Shown here one piece after another: positions 47,400-55,915 of a stretch of 64,000 nucleotides of DNA (position 1 is the stretch's first letter; each line of letters begins with the position of its first letter). Source of the stretch: a virus; IMG/VR virus record IMGVR_UViG_3300028783_000001, positions 1-64,000 of that record; one strand, given 5' to 3'. A program made the position numbers and the translations under genes. The notes under the pieces are model-generated. The model did not search any database. It saw only the letters and a list, made by a program, of their open reading frames with translations, and was not told where the DNA came from.

Positions 47400-48407
47400 A
47401 TGAAATTCGGTCTAATTGGCGACTTGCATTTGGGAAAGCTCGATAAGCTGATGGGCCAAGGCGTTGGCCTACGCCGGCAGGTCAAGCTGTTTAAGACCCA
47501 GATTGGAATGCTTCAAGCGCGAGGCATACGTCACGCCGTGTTGCTCGGTGATCTATACGACGACCCCTACCCCACGCAGGAGCTTCTGATCACCCTGCTA
47601 AAGCTGCTATCTGATAGTAGCATGAGCTTCCTTGTCTATCATGGTAATCACGATTGGGATGACGCCGAACACAACTCGCTCAAGCTTCTGCGGGAGCTAC
47701 CGTCGGCGGGAGCCCTCACAAACGTGACCTTCATATCGACTCCGCAGGTGGTTGAGTGGTGCGGCATGCGCCTGTTTGTTATGCCGTGGGCTCCTCGTTA
47801 TGCTCCCATCAAGGAGCGCGTCGACCTAGTTTTGTTTCACGGCGACTTGATTGGTGCCAAGCGTGACACGGGCATGGTGATTCCAGACGGTGAGGGAATC
47901 CCACGCTCATTCTTCCGAGGAATGCCAGCCGTGTCAGGTCACCTTCACTCTCCTCAGCGGATCGGCAATATCTACTTCCCAGGAACAGCTGCACAGCTGT
48001 CGTTTGGTGAGCGACCGGAGAAGCGTATCTGGTTTGGCGAAAAGACGAGCGCTGGTGTGCGCCTCACAAACGTCGCGTTTGAACCACCTTGGCGTTTGGA
48101 AACTGCCGTCTACAATGAGGATGATCCACCAGCCTGCGACGTTCCCGGCACGCTATACAGCCTAGACATCTCCAAGGGGCGTCCTGGTCCACGTTGGCTC
48201 GAAAGCCACCCCCTCGTGAAGAAGACGAAGGGCAGCGACCGTAAGATTCAGGCAGCGTTGACTGAGAAGGTGGCTGAGCTTACGACTGCGCCAGTTGGCG
48301 ATGCGAGCGACCGTGAACTACTGCTCAAGTGGCTTCGCCTCAATACCTCTCTTGACAAGGTTCAGCGAGCGCGTGGAGTAAAAATAGATCGGGAGCTAGG
48401 AGCATGA
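47400..48407 (+). CDS. SbcD/Mre11-like nuclease subunit (T4 gp47-like)
   Basis: 335 residues. I choose the ATG at 47400 (GGAG nine bases upstream). Metallophosphoesterase motifs in order: DLHLGK (I), GDLYDD (II), YHGNHDW (III), FHGDL (IV), SGHLHSP (V). T4 gp47 and bacterial SbcD form a nuclease with an SMC-like ATPase (gp46/SbcC), which is not in this window. Role: end processing in recombination-dependent replication. Confidence 0.85.
   Translation: MKFGLIGDLHLGKLDKLMGQGVGLRRQVKLFKTQIGMLQARGIRHAVLLGDLYDDPYPTQELLITLLKLLSDSSMSFLVYHGNHDWDDAEHNSLKLLRELPSAGALTNVTFISTPQVVEWCGMRLFVMPWAPRYAPIKERVDLVLFHGDLIGAKRDTGMVIPDGEGIPRSFFRGMPAVSGHLHSPQRIGNIYFPGTAAQLSFGERPEKRIWFGEKTSAGVRLTNVAFEPPWRLETAVYNEDDPPACDVPGTLYSLDISKGRPGPRWLESHPLVKKTKGSDRKIQAALTEKVAELTTAPVGDASDRELLLKWLRLNTSLDKVQRARGVKIDRELGA
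47468..47492 (+). repeat. 25-bp direct repeat, copy 2
   Basis: Identical to 47238-47262 and flanked by further partial matches (GCGTTG before, AAGA after). Lies in the N-terminal part of the gp47-like gene. Confidence 0.85.
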
Positions 48408-48940
48408 TACCTGAAATGGATAGACGTAGCCTACTGAAGCTATTCGCGATAACACCGGTAGTTGGAATCGTTCCGCTGCCTGCAGCGGTCGTGCAAGTTG
48501 CGCCTGAGACCTGCCAGGTGATGACAGGAAGCCGTAGTTTAGTTACAATCCTAACGAACAAGGGGTTCCAAGCGATGCTCAATGCGATAGGAGGTGGGCC
48601 GTCTATAGCCATTGACAGGGTTGCTTACGGAACCGAGGGTGGCTACCACCCTCGCGTAACAGACATCGACGTCGATGGTCGTATCCACTCAATAACGTCG
48701 GGCAACGTTGCCTACTCGATCATCGATGAGAACACGTTGGGTTTTCGCTGCATTCTCGATGAGACGGAAGGCGACTTCATGGTGGGCAACGTTGGCCTAT
48801 TCTCTGGAGACGCTCTACTGATCAAGTCGGTTCTACCAAAGGCGCGGTGGAAGCACGCAGCCAATCCTCCTGGCATCGTGGGAAACCGTCGCGAGTTTAA
48901 TGTGATTCTCAGTATCCCAGTCATGGGGCCAATAACATGA
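48404..48940 (+). CDS. phage tail-collar/fibre-like domain with twin-arginine-like leader
   Basis: 178 residues, ATGA overlap. Residues 7-35 read 'RRSLLKLFAI' and then a hydrophobic stretch ending Ala-Ala, like a Tat signal peptide. The rest ('ILTNKGFQAMLNAIGGG', 'IAIDRVAYG', 'MVGNVGLFSGDALL') matches the plan of DUF3751-type N-terminal domains of tail fibres. The combination is odd: fibres are not normally exported. Either the leader is coincidental or this is a secreted derivative. Confidence 0.5.
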   Translation: MIPEMDRRSLLKLFAITPVVGIVPLPAAVVQVAPETCQVMTGSRSLVTILTNKGFQAMLNAIGGGPSIAIDRVAYGTEGGYHPRVTDIDVDGRIHSITSGNVAYSIIDENTLGFRCILDETEGDFMVGNVGLFSGDALLIKSVLPKARWKHAANPPGIVGNRREFNVILSIPVMGPIT

Positions 48941-49254
48941 GCAAGGAGGCTATACGCGGCCCGCGTTATTACGCAGAAGATGGTGAGTGGTATGATACGT
49001 GGTTAGAGGCTAGGGAGGTCACAAGGCGCGTTCGCGAGAGCAATGCTCTTAGTGCCCAGGCGAGAGCAATCCTCTTTCCTAAAGAGTTTGCAGCTGAGAC
49101 TCGCGTTCGGCGGTTTGAGGAGTTGGACTGCTGCCTCCGGTTGCTGCAGGATTTGCTATTCCTGCATCCACTCGACAATGTAGTGAGTAAAGATGTAGAC
49201 GAGGTGATTGCCTTCGTTGGAGAATTGAGGGAAGCAGAAAATGGCAGCGATTGA
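48937..49254 (+). CDS. hypothetical helical protein, 105 aa
   Basis: Start in an ATGA overlap. Helical with a basic middle. A TGAGTAAAGA motif lies within its last quarter. Unknown. Confidence 0.65.
   Translation: MSKEAIRGPRYYAEDGEWYDTWLEAREVTRRVRESNALSAQARAILFPKEFAAETRVRRFEELDCCLRLLQDLLFLHPLDNVVSKDVDEVIAFVGELREAENGSD
49184..49193 (+). promoter_or_regulatory. TGAGTAAA-type motif inside a gene (variant)
   Basis: TGAGTAAAGA, 57 bases before the start of the gene at 49241. Confidence 0.4.
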
Positions 49255-49510
49255 GATGATGAACGGCGGCGACGGCATCGACCACGACGCCCAGTACCGA
49301 CTGCGGAGGGAGGGCTTTGCCTACGTTGGGAGGCTTCTGCGTCACCTGCAGCGCAACGTCCCCATGCACGAGGTCGACAAGTGCACGCGTGAGCACGTGC
49401 AAGTTGCTCTAGACTTCCTCAAGCGGGTTGAGACAAACGACTTCCTGTTCGAACGCGATACCAACTATGTTGAAAGCTTCACGGGAGACTACGGCGATGC
49501 CAAAAACTAA
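49241..49510 (+). CDS. hypothetical protein, 89 aa
   Basis: ATG behind GAGGGA, overlapping the previous gene by 14 bases. Helical; 'FAYVGRLLRHLQRNVPMHEVD' region. Unknown. Confidence 0.6.
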   Translation: MAAIEMMNGGDGIDHDAQYRLRREGFAYVGRLLRHLQRNVPMHEVDKCTREHVQVALDFLKRVETNDFLFERDTNYVESFTGDYGDAKN

Positions 49511-49709
49511 AGAGCAGTATGAAGCGTGCCAGGAGGAGATTCGCGCGGTATGCGAACGCCATGGAATTTGGATTGTAGGCACATGTGATAACGAGGGAAT
49601 CTACGGTGAGATTTCAATGTTCGACCCACTAGATTCGGCGGGCCACTATTCTAGTATGAAAGACGAAGCCTTCAACTGGCAGATTGACCATCAGGGAGAA
49701 AGCAGATGA
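49497..49709 (+). CDS. hypothetical protein, 70 aa
   Basis: ATG at 49497 overlapping the previous gene by 14 bases, GGGAGA upstream. Helix then strands ('GIWIVGTC...GIYGEISMFDP'). Unknown. Confidence 0.55.
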   Translation: MPKTKEQYEACQEEIRAVCERHGIWIVGTCDNEGIYGEISMFDPLDSAGHYSSMKDEAFNWQIDHQGESR

Positions 49710-49969
49710 GCCGAGAGCTAAGTCTTAAACTGCCTGAATTTTCATCAGTTGTGGCGATTCGGGAGATCGAGGAGAATGACATAGTAATCCCAATAGGGAC
49801 GCGCGGCTGCATCGTAGACGTTCGCCCCACGCACTACAACGTCGAGTGGATGCATCCGGTTCATTGCGTTACGACTGCATCCGAGGACGACGTGGAACAA
49901 GACGACCCATGTCCACATGAGAAGCGCGGTATTGGTGCCGAAGCTGTGATGGAAGATGAAGATGGCTGA
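49706..49969 (+). CDS. small SH3-like protein (DUF4926-like), 87 aa
   Basis: Start in an ATGA overlap. 'SVVAIREIEENDIVIPIGTRG' then 'CIVDVRPTHYNVEW' is the pattern of small SH3-like DUF4926 proteins. Acidic C-terminus. Function unknown. Confidence 0.5.
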   Translation: MSRELSLKLPEFSSVVAIREIEENDIVIPIGTRGCIVDVRPTHYNVEWMHPVHCVTTASEDDVEQDDPCPHEKRGIGAEAVMEDEDG

Positions 49970-50981
49970 CAATGAGGAGCTGGTTGCGTTGTTGCAAACG
50001 CTCCCAGACGACTTCAGAGTCGACGTTCGTAGTGGCGCAGTTTGGATGCGGTGCCCAAACCCAGACCACATTCAGACTGGCCGCTCGCCACCTTTTAAGG
50101 TCACCACAGAGATTGGCCCCTACGTCGGCACCTCACATTGCTTCGGCTGCTCCGCCGGCGGTGGAATAAAGAAGACGATGGAGATGCTAGGACTATCCAT
50201 CGCAAATGGCATGCGTCCAAATGCTCCTTATGACGTCTTCAACGATGGTGATATTGCCCAGCTCTCCGGGCGGGTAGCGCAGCAGATGCCGCTTACCGAG
50301 GAATGGCCGACGGACGCAGACTGGCGGGGAGTCCGTGCGCAGTTGGTGCACGACGTTGGTGGTAGGATGCTTATAGCTGGAGACGGCTATGAGCCGCTGC
50401 TCATCCTCCCAGTCGTCATGCGAGGGAGGCAGCTAGGTTATGTGAAGTGTAAGGTGCGTAAGGATAAAGACTTCAACTACGTCAATGCCGGTTCCAAGTG
50501 GGCCGGCGATGCGCTCTATCCATACGACTATGTTCGTAAGATGCTAGACGACGCAGGCGGTCCTCGCGTTGCGGCAGTTGTCGAGGGCTGCCGTGATGCC
50601 CTGGTAACCATCCAAAACGGTCTACCGGCACTCGCAACGCTAGGCGCGACGAACTGGACTCCAAAGTGTGTAAGTGCAATCAAGGCGCTGGGACTAGATA
50701 CGCTCATCTGCCTTGCAGACCCAGACGACGCAGGTGACATCCTCGCAGGAAACGTCTACAACGATTTGAAGAACCACACAACGGTCAAGGTCGTGAAGCT
50801 ACCGTCTAAGATTATTGAGACAGAGAATGGGCCGAAGCGCGTCAAGGTGCTCGATGCCGCCGACCTAAACTCGCGGCAGCTACAGAAGGTACTTAGTAAA
50901 CTGGGGATAGAGATGAGGTGTTATCATGAGGGTCGTGATTCCAGAGTCGATAACCGACGACGAGCTAATCGGTTGGATTAA
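49962..50981 (+). CDS. DNA primase (CHC2 zinc finger plus TOPRIM)
   Basis: 339 residues from the ATG at 49962 (an ATG at 49956 is also possible). N-terminal zinc finger CPNPDH...HCFGCSAGG, as in DnaG and phage primases; then a TOPRIM-like segment with 'VAAVVEGCRDALV' (acidic Glu) and 'LICLADPDDAGD' (D-x-D). Makes RNA primers for lagging-strand synthesis, probably with a replicative helicase encoded elsewhere. The C-terminal 18 residues overlap the next gene by 56 bases. Confidence 0.8.
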   Translation: MADNEELVALLQTLPDDFRVDVRSGAVWMRCPNPDHIQTGRSPPFKVTTEIGPYVGTSHCFGCSAGGGIKKTMEMLGLSIANGMRPNAPYDVFNDGDIAQLSGRVAQQMPLTEEWPTDADWRGVRAQLVHDVGGRMLIAGDGYEPLLILPVVMRGRQLGYVKCKVRKDKDFNYVNAGSKWAGDALYPYDYVRKMLDDAGGPRVAAVVEGCRDALVTIQNGLPALATLGATNWTPKCVSAIKALGLDTLICLADPDDAGDILAGNVYNDLKNHTTVKVVKLPSKIIETENGPKRVKVLDAADLNSRQLQKVLSKLGIEMRCYHEGRDSRVDNRRRANRLD

Positions 50982-51351
50982 GGGCTACTTCGCACCATCT
51001 GGTGTGCTGGGTGACATTGGTGATCGTCTGGATGTTGGACGCGGCGATCAAAACAACTTCCCCTACTATCACGGTTTTGCCCTAATTGTCCCAGAGGGTG
51101 GAATCTCTCTGGATGAGATTGTGGAATGCACCCGGTCATCATTCCTGCGGCCAAAGGGGAAAACGCTTGTTGAGCGTGGTCGTGAATGGCGGAAGAAGAG
51201 CGACAGTTGGAATGAAGATGAAAACAATTTAATAAACGACCTCGTCGACGAGCTGGAGCGACTGCAGGAGTTTGAGCGTCTGCGGCTAGCTGAAGACCGT
51301 AGCCGAATACTCAGCGACGAATACCGTCGCCCTTTTGGAGGATCTAGGTAA
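50926..51351 (+). CDS. hypothetical protein, 141 aa
   Basis: ATG at 50926 inside the primase gene end; GGGGATAGAGATGAGG upstream contains an adequate site. Alpha/beta with an Arg/Glu-rich helical C-terminus. Unknown. Confidence 0.65.
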   Translation: MRVVIPESITDDELIGWIKGYFAPSGVLGDIGDRLDVGRGDQNNFPYYHGFALIVPEGGISLDEIVECTRSSFLRPKGKTLVERGREWRKKSDSWNEDENNLINDLVDELERLQEFERLRLAEDRSRILSDEYRRPFGGSR

Positions 51352-51352
51352 C

Positions 51353-51583
51353 ATGACGACGATGGTGTTCAATAGGGCTGGGACTGTACTAGTGGTAGAA
51401 GAAGTTGAAGCTGTTGGTCCGGTAAAGAGCAACGGTAGCTACGGCTACACGTTTGACATCCACATGAAATCGGGTAACACCTTCGTTTCTAGAACGGACC
51501 CTGGAACAGGTTGCGTCGAACGCATCAATACAATGCGCGATACACTAATCAAAATTTTGAATGGAGGGGGAGACCCATCATGA
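51353..51583 (+). CDS. hypothetical protein, 76 aa
   Basis: ATG at 51353 behind GGAGGAT, one base after the previous stop. Strand-rich. Overlaps the next start by ATGA. Confidence 0.6.
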   Translation: MTTMVFNRAGTVLVVEEVEAVGPVKSNGSYGYTFDIHMKSGNTFVSRTDPGTGCVERINTMRDTLIKILNGGGDPS

Positions 51584-51687
51584 TAACAACGCGCTTATGG
51601 TTTATAGTGATTGGAGCTGGCCTAACGGTAGGGGTGGTAATTGGCTGGGCAATGGTCGCTGTGATCAACTATCTATTTGGAGGATGA
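51580..51687 (+). CDS. single-pass membrane protein, 35 aa
   Basis: Start in an ATGA overlap, GGAGGGGGA upstream. Almost wholly hydrophobic from residue 7 to 30. First of three consecutive membrane proteins. Confidence 0.5.
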   Translation: MITTRLWFIVIGAGLTVGVVIGWAMVAVINYLFGG

Positions 51688-51688
51688 G

Positions 51689-51799
51689 ATGAAAAAGATT
51701 TTAGCCTACTGGTTGCCAATTGGTATCGGGTTGTTCGCCGTGTTAATCGCGTTGGGGATGTTTGCCGACGTGCTTGCTTTTGTCTCAGGGAGGCGGTGA
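51689..51799 (+). CDS. single-pass membrane protein, 36 aa
   Basis: ATG one base after the previous stop; GGAGGATGA upstream. Hydrophobic residues 4-32, Arg-Arg end. Stop overlaps next start (TGATG). Confidence 0.5.
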   Translation: MKKILAYWLPIGIGLFAVLIALGMFADVLAFVSGRR

Positions 51800-52023
51800 T
51801 GGGGTGGAAGGAAGACTCTCGTCCTTCGCGCGCCTGGAGCCGCAAGGTGGACAGGTATTGCAGCTACTTTGGATTGGCCTTTTTTCTATGGGCGCTGGCG
51901 TCGTGGGGAACATTTATCATCCACACGATTCGGGCTCACGAGTGGTTGTTGCTCATCGCTGGATCTATCGTTGGCCCTGTCGGCATGATCTACGGCACGG
52001 GCCTGTGGTTCAACGCTTGGTAG
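51799..52023 (+). CDS. two-helix membrane protein, 74 aa
   Basis: ATG at 51799 behind GGGAGGCGG. Basic N-terminus, then two membrane helices (about 23-43 and 49-68). The three adjacent membrane genes may act together, for example in lysis or superinfection exclusion, but no holin or antiholin family is recognised. Confidence 0.6.
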   Translation: MGWKEDSRPSRAWSRKVDRYCSYFGLAFFLWALASWGTFIIHTIRAHEWLLLIAGSIVGPVGMIYGTGLWFNAW

Positions 52024-52033
52024 GAGACATTTG

Positions 52034-52210
52034 ATGAGCAGGGCCATGGATAAAAAGCGGCGTGTCGCTCGGCGCAAGCGGTGGTTTGCCCGTCACAATG
52101 CCTTCGGCAACAGCGAAGTTGAGCAGGCACCCGACTACACCAACGTCATCAGGATCGACGAACGTAGGAGGCTCACATGCGTGAGAAATACTGGGAGTAT
52201 TGGTGGATGA
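52034..52210 (+). CDS. small basic protein, 58 aa
   Basis: ATG behind AGGAGA. Residues 5-25 are very basic ('KKRRVARRKRWFARH'). No family recognised. Confidence 0.5.
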   Translation: MSRAMDKKRRVARRKRWFARHNAFGNSEVEQAPDYTNVIRIDERRRLTCVRNTGSIGG

Positions 52211-52239
52211 TCGTAGATCGCATTGCGCCCTTGCCGTAG
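52177..52239 (+). CDS. possible 20-aa Trp/Tyr-rich peptide
   Basis: ATG behind AGGAGG inside the end of the previous gene. Contains four Trp and two Tyr. Weak candidate. Confidence 0.3.
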   Translation: MREKYWEYWWMIVDRIAPLP

Positions 52240-52273
52240 CTCACCTATTGGAACGTAATGTAGGAGTTTTCAA

Positions 52274-52717
52274 ATGAAACGCCACAAGTCAAAGTTGAAC
52301 TGGTCTGCTGTTCACGGTCTTATCGACTCAGACATCTCTCAGAGTATTGAGATTGCGCGTAAGTACTCATTTGTCGACACGCCAGACGTTCGGCTCTGTG
52401 TCAGCGACGGTTCGCTGATCGAGTTTACGGCTACTGATAAGATTCGAATTGTCGAGGAGCCAGACAAGCAGTCAATAGTTTATATAAACCTCCATCCCGG
52501 CAATGTGCGGGACATCCTGATCGGTAAGATTGTCGCGCACTATGAGTCAGAGCTTGCTCAGCTCCGCGCCTTCAACGCCGACCTGCAGGCATCAAGCTCT
52601 GGGTTGAAGTTTCGAAACGACTCACTTTCTCACCTAGTATCTACGCTAGAGGCGCGCCGCAATCACAAACGAAAACCCAAGCAGCTACCACTACCGTTAG
52701 ATACAAACGACGAATAA
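52274..52717 (+). CDS. hypothetical protein, 147 aa
   Basis: ATG behind AGGAG. N-terminal mixed fold, then a helix (residues 90-135, coiled-coil-like) and a Lys-rich end. Unknown. Confidence 0.65.
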   Translation: MKRHKSKLNWSAVHGLIDSDISQSIEIARKYSFVDTPDVRLCVSDGSLIEFTATDKIRIVEEPDKQSIVYINLHPGNVRDILIGKIVAHYESELAQLRAFNADLQASSSGLKFRNDSLSHLVSTLEARRNHKRKPKQLPLPLDTNDE

Positions 52718-52729
52718 TGAGGAGCCAAT

Positions 52730-52978
52730 ATGTCAGGCATACCTGGGTTTAACATGGCCGACGTGCCAGATTCATTTCAGGCATTTATCAAGATTGAGAC
52801 TGGTCAACCAGACTTCGTCGGGATGACCGTATGCGGCGCAGGTGGTGCGCCAATCTACTCCTACATCCAGATGCGGGAGGAGGGGATGAGGATAATCAGC
52901 GACCAGATACTAACCTGGCTAGCAGAGTGCGATCGCGCGCGGGAGCTTGCCGCAGCCACGAATGTAATAGAGGTATAG
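52730..52978 (+). CDS. hypothetical protein, 82 aa
   Basis: ATG behind GAGGAG. Alpha/beta; unknown. Confidence 0.6.
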   Translation: MSGIPGFNMADVPDSFQAFIKIETGQPDFVGMTVCGAGGAPIYSYIQMREEGMRIISDQILTWLAECDRARELAAATNVIEV

Positions 52979-52987
52979 GAGAGTCAC

Positions 52988-53701
52988 ATGGGTGGATTTT
53001 TTGGACCGTTTGGCGACCGTGCTGCAGAGCTTGAAAAGATTAGCGGAACGGTGGATCCTGAGAGCGATGAGGCTCGGATAGCCAGACTCGTTGCTGATGC
53101 TGAGAAGGAGGTGCTAGCCAGCTACGATCTATGGCTCGTGAGGGCTAGGTCGGAGCACAAGCTTCAGTCATATGGCTTTCTGTTTGAATGCACGCGCTGG
53201 GGTAATTTCCTAAACCTTAGAGTGATGCGCGGAGGCAATCCTGATGGAAAGCGTAGGTTTGCTACCACGATCAATATGGGCCTTGTTACCGAGATTCGCC
53301 TCGTCGAGGGACACCCGGCTGACACTGAGGGCAAGGTAGACTACCAGCTAAGGATTGGAGCTACGTGGTATGTTGACTCCCTCGTGAATATTTCCGATGT
53401 TACCGAACGTAGCTTTTTCTACAGCTCGCAGCCGCCAATCCCGATGGGTGGTCAGCATTCCATCAACGGTAGCGGAGGCTACGCCGGTGGTGGTGGGGCG
53501 GCTGGGCACTTCCATGGTTATCCGACGATCACCGTCGGCCCTAGCCCAGCACCTATCGTCCATACCACTACACCGTTTCCAAGGTTTGCTTATGATGACT
53601 ACATCGAGTTTGTCGGCGTTGGGCGGCTCTACACGCCAGCCGGATTAGGAGCGGCGGTGCTTGAACAGATTCACCTGGAGCTAGATAAAAATAGTAGGTG
53701 A
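52988..53701 (+). CDS. hypothetical protein with glycine-rich loop, 237 aa
   Basis: ATG behind AGGAGAG. Ordered N-terminal 145 residues and C-terminal 50 residues separated by a Gly/Pro/His-rich segment (about 158-195). The stop region carries a TGAGTAAAAT motif. Family not recognised; could be a virion or assembly protein by its composition. Confidence 0.6.
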   Translation: MGGFFGPFGDRAAELEKISGTVDPESDEARIARLVADAEKEVLASYDLWLVRARSEHKLQSYGFLFECTRWGNFLNLRVMRGGNPDGKRRFATTINMGLVTEIRLVEGHPADTEGKVDYQLRIGATWYVDSLVNISDVTERSFFYSSQPPIPMGGQHSINGSGGYAGGGGAAGHFHGYPTITVGPSPAPIVHTTTPFPRFAYDDYIEFVGVGRLYTPAGLGAAVLEQIHLELDKNSR

Positions 53702-53708
53702 GTAAAAT
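53699..53708 (+). promoter_or_regulatory. TGAGTAAA-type motif on a stop codon (variant)
   Basis: TGAGTAAAAT; the TGA is the stop of the preceding gene. 33 bases before the start of the DNA polymerase gene. Confidence 0.5.
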
Positions 53709-53731
53709 AGGTTTGAAAGACGGTGACGTTC

Positions 53732-55705
53732 ATGAAGTTTTTTACACGAGTTGGAGATGAAGACGGTGCCTACCTGCAGCACGATGATCCTGATGGGGAT
53801 TGCGTGCTGCTCGTAGTTACGTCGGGTGATAAGTCGGGTAGTCCGCTGTCAGGCTACGCCGAGGCCCTACTCACAAACGTCTTTGTCAAGACGGTTCCAA
53901 TACTGGGTGCCTGGAAGCGCATCGTTGTCGCAACTGCTGGAACTAGCATCGGTAAGCTAGTCAAGCAGCATGGAGCCGATCACATAATGCTGATGGGAAA
54001 GCAGTTTTCTCAAGTCTTAATCAAGCCGTCTGGTCTGAGACCAGAAACCAACATGCTCGGCATTCTTGTCAACCACCAAAACAGGCGCTGGATCGTCACA
54101 CCGGCGCTGTCGGTCTACGGCATTGGCAAGGAGGCCAAGGGCATCTATGCAGCGATGCTCGGACACTTGTACAGGCACCTTGAGTTGTTGCGTGTTGGTC
54201 TAATCGGTTGGAAGGACCCAGCGGCTCCGTGCGAGTGTCGTATGGTTCGCAACAGTGATGACTGGGACGAGCTTCGTGAGCTGTTGGAGACAAAGCGGCT
54301 GGTCGCGATAGATACCGAGACAAACAACCTAGAGCGCATAAACAACACAGTCTTGATGGTCCAGTTTGGCTTCGACGGTCGCACGGGGTGGGTATTGCCC
54401 GTCGACCACTCTGGATCAACACTCCCACGAGACGTGCTCGACGCCGCACTAGAGTGGCTAACCGACTACTTCGAACGTGGCCGTCCTTCCACGCACGTCT
54501 ACGTAAATGCCAAGTTTGATTTGCACCAGCTCATTTCGCTAATGAAGCTGCGTTGGTATAATCACAACGTGTTCGACGTTCAGGCAGCAGCATTCAATCT
54601 TGATGAGATGCAGCAGGGTAGGTTCCTAATCGGTTACGCCAAGAAGGAAGAGACGTGGGCACTCGGTCGGCTATGCATCGAGGCCGGCATGCCTCACTAC
54701 CAAAATACGGAGATTGGTAAGGGTGATCGTGGTAGGCTAGCAGCACTTGATATTGAACTGGTCGCGAAGTATGGCGCCGTCGACGTTGTGCTCCCGATTC
54801 GCCTCATGCGGATGCAACTGGCTCTTGCCAAGTGGAGGTCGGAGCACTTCCACGGCCACCCCTACACTAAGTTTGCGCAGGCAGTGATCCAGGTCGATGG
54901 CGTTAAGATCATTCAATTCGTGGCAATGGAGCGCAACGGGCTACTGGTCGACCGTAAGTATGTAGTATCACTACAGGGTCCAAACTCTCCAATCTTGAAA
55001 GAAATTCGCGACGCTACTGCGAAGTTTCTCAGCTTCCCAGAGATTTCCACGACAAACGCCAAGCTACTGAGCAGCCGCAACGTGAGATCGCGTTCGCTGT
55101 TTGGGGCGAAGGGCTCGCAGTCGATGGTGTTTGATCCGGGTAAGCCGGCTCATCAGCAGATGCTATTCTTCGACGTCGCGAAGCTGTCTCCGGTCAATGA
55201 GACCAAGACGGGGTTGCCCAGCATAGACGACAAGTTTAAGGCGAAGTATAAGACTACCCCACTCGTCGCAGCGTTTGCAAACCTCGATGAAGCCAAGAAG
55301 ATGCACTCGACGTTTATTGCCGGGTACTATAAGATTCTCATCGGCAATCCAGACAATAAGGATGGCTGCCTACGAACCGAGTTTGGGTACCTAAACGTGA
55401 AGACCGGCCGGTGTTCAGCCTCGTGGACTCCTTGCCTTACTAAGAAAGGTACGGTCCAGATAAAGGATATCATTCCAGGTGATGAAGTATGGACTCATAA
55501 GAATCGTTGGCGCAAGGTAACTCATGTATGGAAGAAGGGAATCCAACCAATGCTTACAATTATGATGGCTGACGGAACTACATTTACAGGAACTCCTAAT
55601 CATCGGGTTTTAGATGCTGATAGTCGATGGGTATCTCTTAAAGATGTGCAGGAAGCGTTGAACGCTGCTAAAACTTCCGAGAATTTTGGTACCCCAGAGA
55701 AGTAA
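53732..55705 (+). CDS. polA: DNA polymerase I, N-terminal part, fused to N-intein
   Basis: 657 residues from the ATG at 53732 (ribosome site weak; a GTG at 53723 is the alternative). Residues about 190-390 form the 3'-5' exonuclease domain ('LVAIDTETNN', 'VYVNAKFDLHQL', 'KYGAVDVVLPI'). The polymerase domain begins after it and runs to 'TGRCSASWTP', the conserved TGR(L)SS region of family A. There the extein ends and an intein starts at Cys (nucleotide 55433): 'CLTKKGTVQIKDIIPGDEVW' with block B 'GTPNHRVL', then a stop after 90 intein residues. The remainder of the polymerase is in the next gene. Confidence 0.85.
   Translation: MKFFTRVGDEDGAYLQHDDPDGDCVLLVVTSGDKSGSPLSGYAEALLTNVFVKTVPILGAWKRIVVATAGTSIGKLVKQHGADHIMLMGKQFSQVLIKPSGLRPETNMLGILVNHQNRRWIVTPALSVYGIGKEAKGIYAAMLGHLYRHLELLRVGLIGWKDPAAPCECRMVRNSDDWDELRELLETKRLVAIDTETNNLERINNTVLMVQFGFDGRTGWVLPVDHSGSTLPRDVLDAALEWLTDYFERGRPSTHVYVNAKFDLHQLISLMKLRWYNHNVFDVQAAAFNLDEMQQGRFLIGYAKKEETWALGRLCIEAGMPHYQNTEIGKGDRGRLAALDIELVAKYGAVDVVLPIRLMRMQLALAKWRSEHFHGHPYTKFAQAVIQVDGVKIIQFVAMERNGLLVDRKYVVSLQGPNSPILKEIRDATAKFLSFPEISTTNAKLLSSRNVRSRSLFGAKGSQSMVFDPGKPAHQQMLFFDVAKLSPVNETKTGLPSIDDKFKAKYKTTPLVAAFANLDEAKKMHSTFIAGYYKILIGNPDNKDGCLRTEFGYLNVKTGRCSASWTPCLTKKGTVQIKDIIPGDEVWTHKNRWRKVTHVWKKGIQPMLTIMMADGTTFTGTPNHRVLDADSRWVSLKDVQEALNAAKTSENFGTPEK
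55433..55702 (+). other. N-terminal half of a split intein
   Basis: 90 residues from Cys1. Block A (C-L-x..., GD at 17-18) and block B (T-P-N-H) are present. No endonuclease domain. This stretch is AT-richer than the polymerase sequence around it, consistent with separate origin. Confidence 0.8.
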
Positions 55706-55786
55706 ATTACCTGCTCCCCTCCCTTAGTCGTCGGTAGTAGGGTGATAAATCTTCTACCTGTACCAATGACGTGAACAGGAGGCAAC
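55706..55786 (+). other. 81-base gap between polymerase halves
   Basis: Contains no ORF of note; ends in AGGAGG, the ribosome site for the second half. I see no tRNA-like or group I intron core in it. Confidence 0.6.
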
Positions 55787-55915
55787 ATGAAGTTAATGAC
55801 ACCCAATGGTCCGATGGAAGTTATCAGTGTGAAGCCGGCAGGTATTCACGAGGTTTTTGACATTACCGTGGACGAGGATGCGAGTTTCCTATCAGCTAAC
55901 GTGTTCTCACACAAC
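55787..55915 (+). other. C-terminal half of the split intein
   Basis: 43 residues ending His-Asn before Ser. Together with the N-half it forms a mini-intein of about 133 residues without endonuclease. Confidence 0.8.

Noticed and set aside
55706-55786. Group I or II intron as the reason for the split polymerase
   Set aside because: The gap is only 81 bases, too short, and both flanking coding parts carry intein motifs read as protein.
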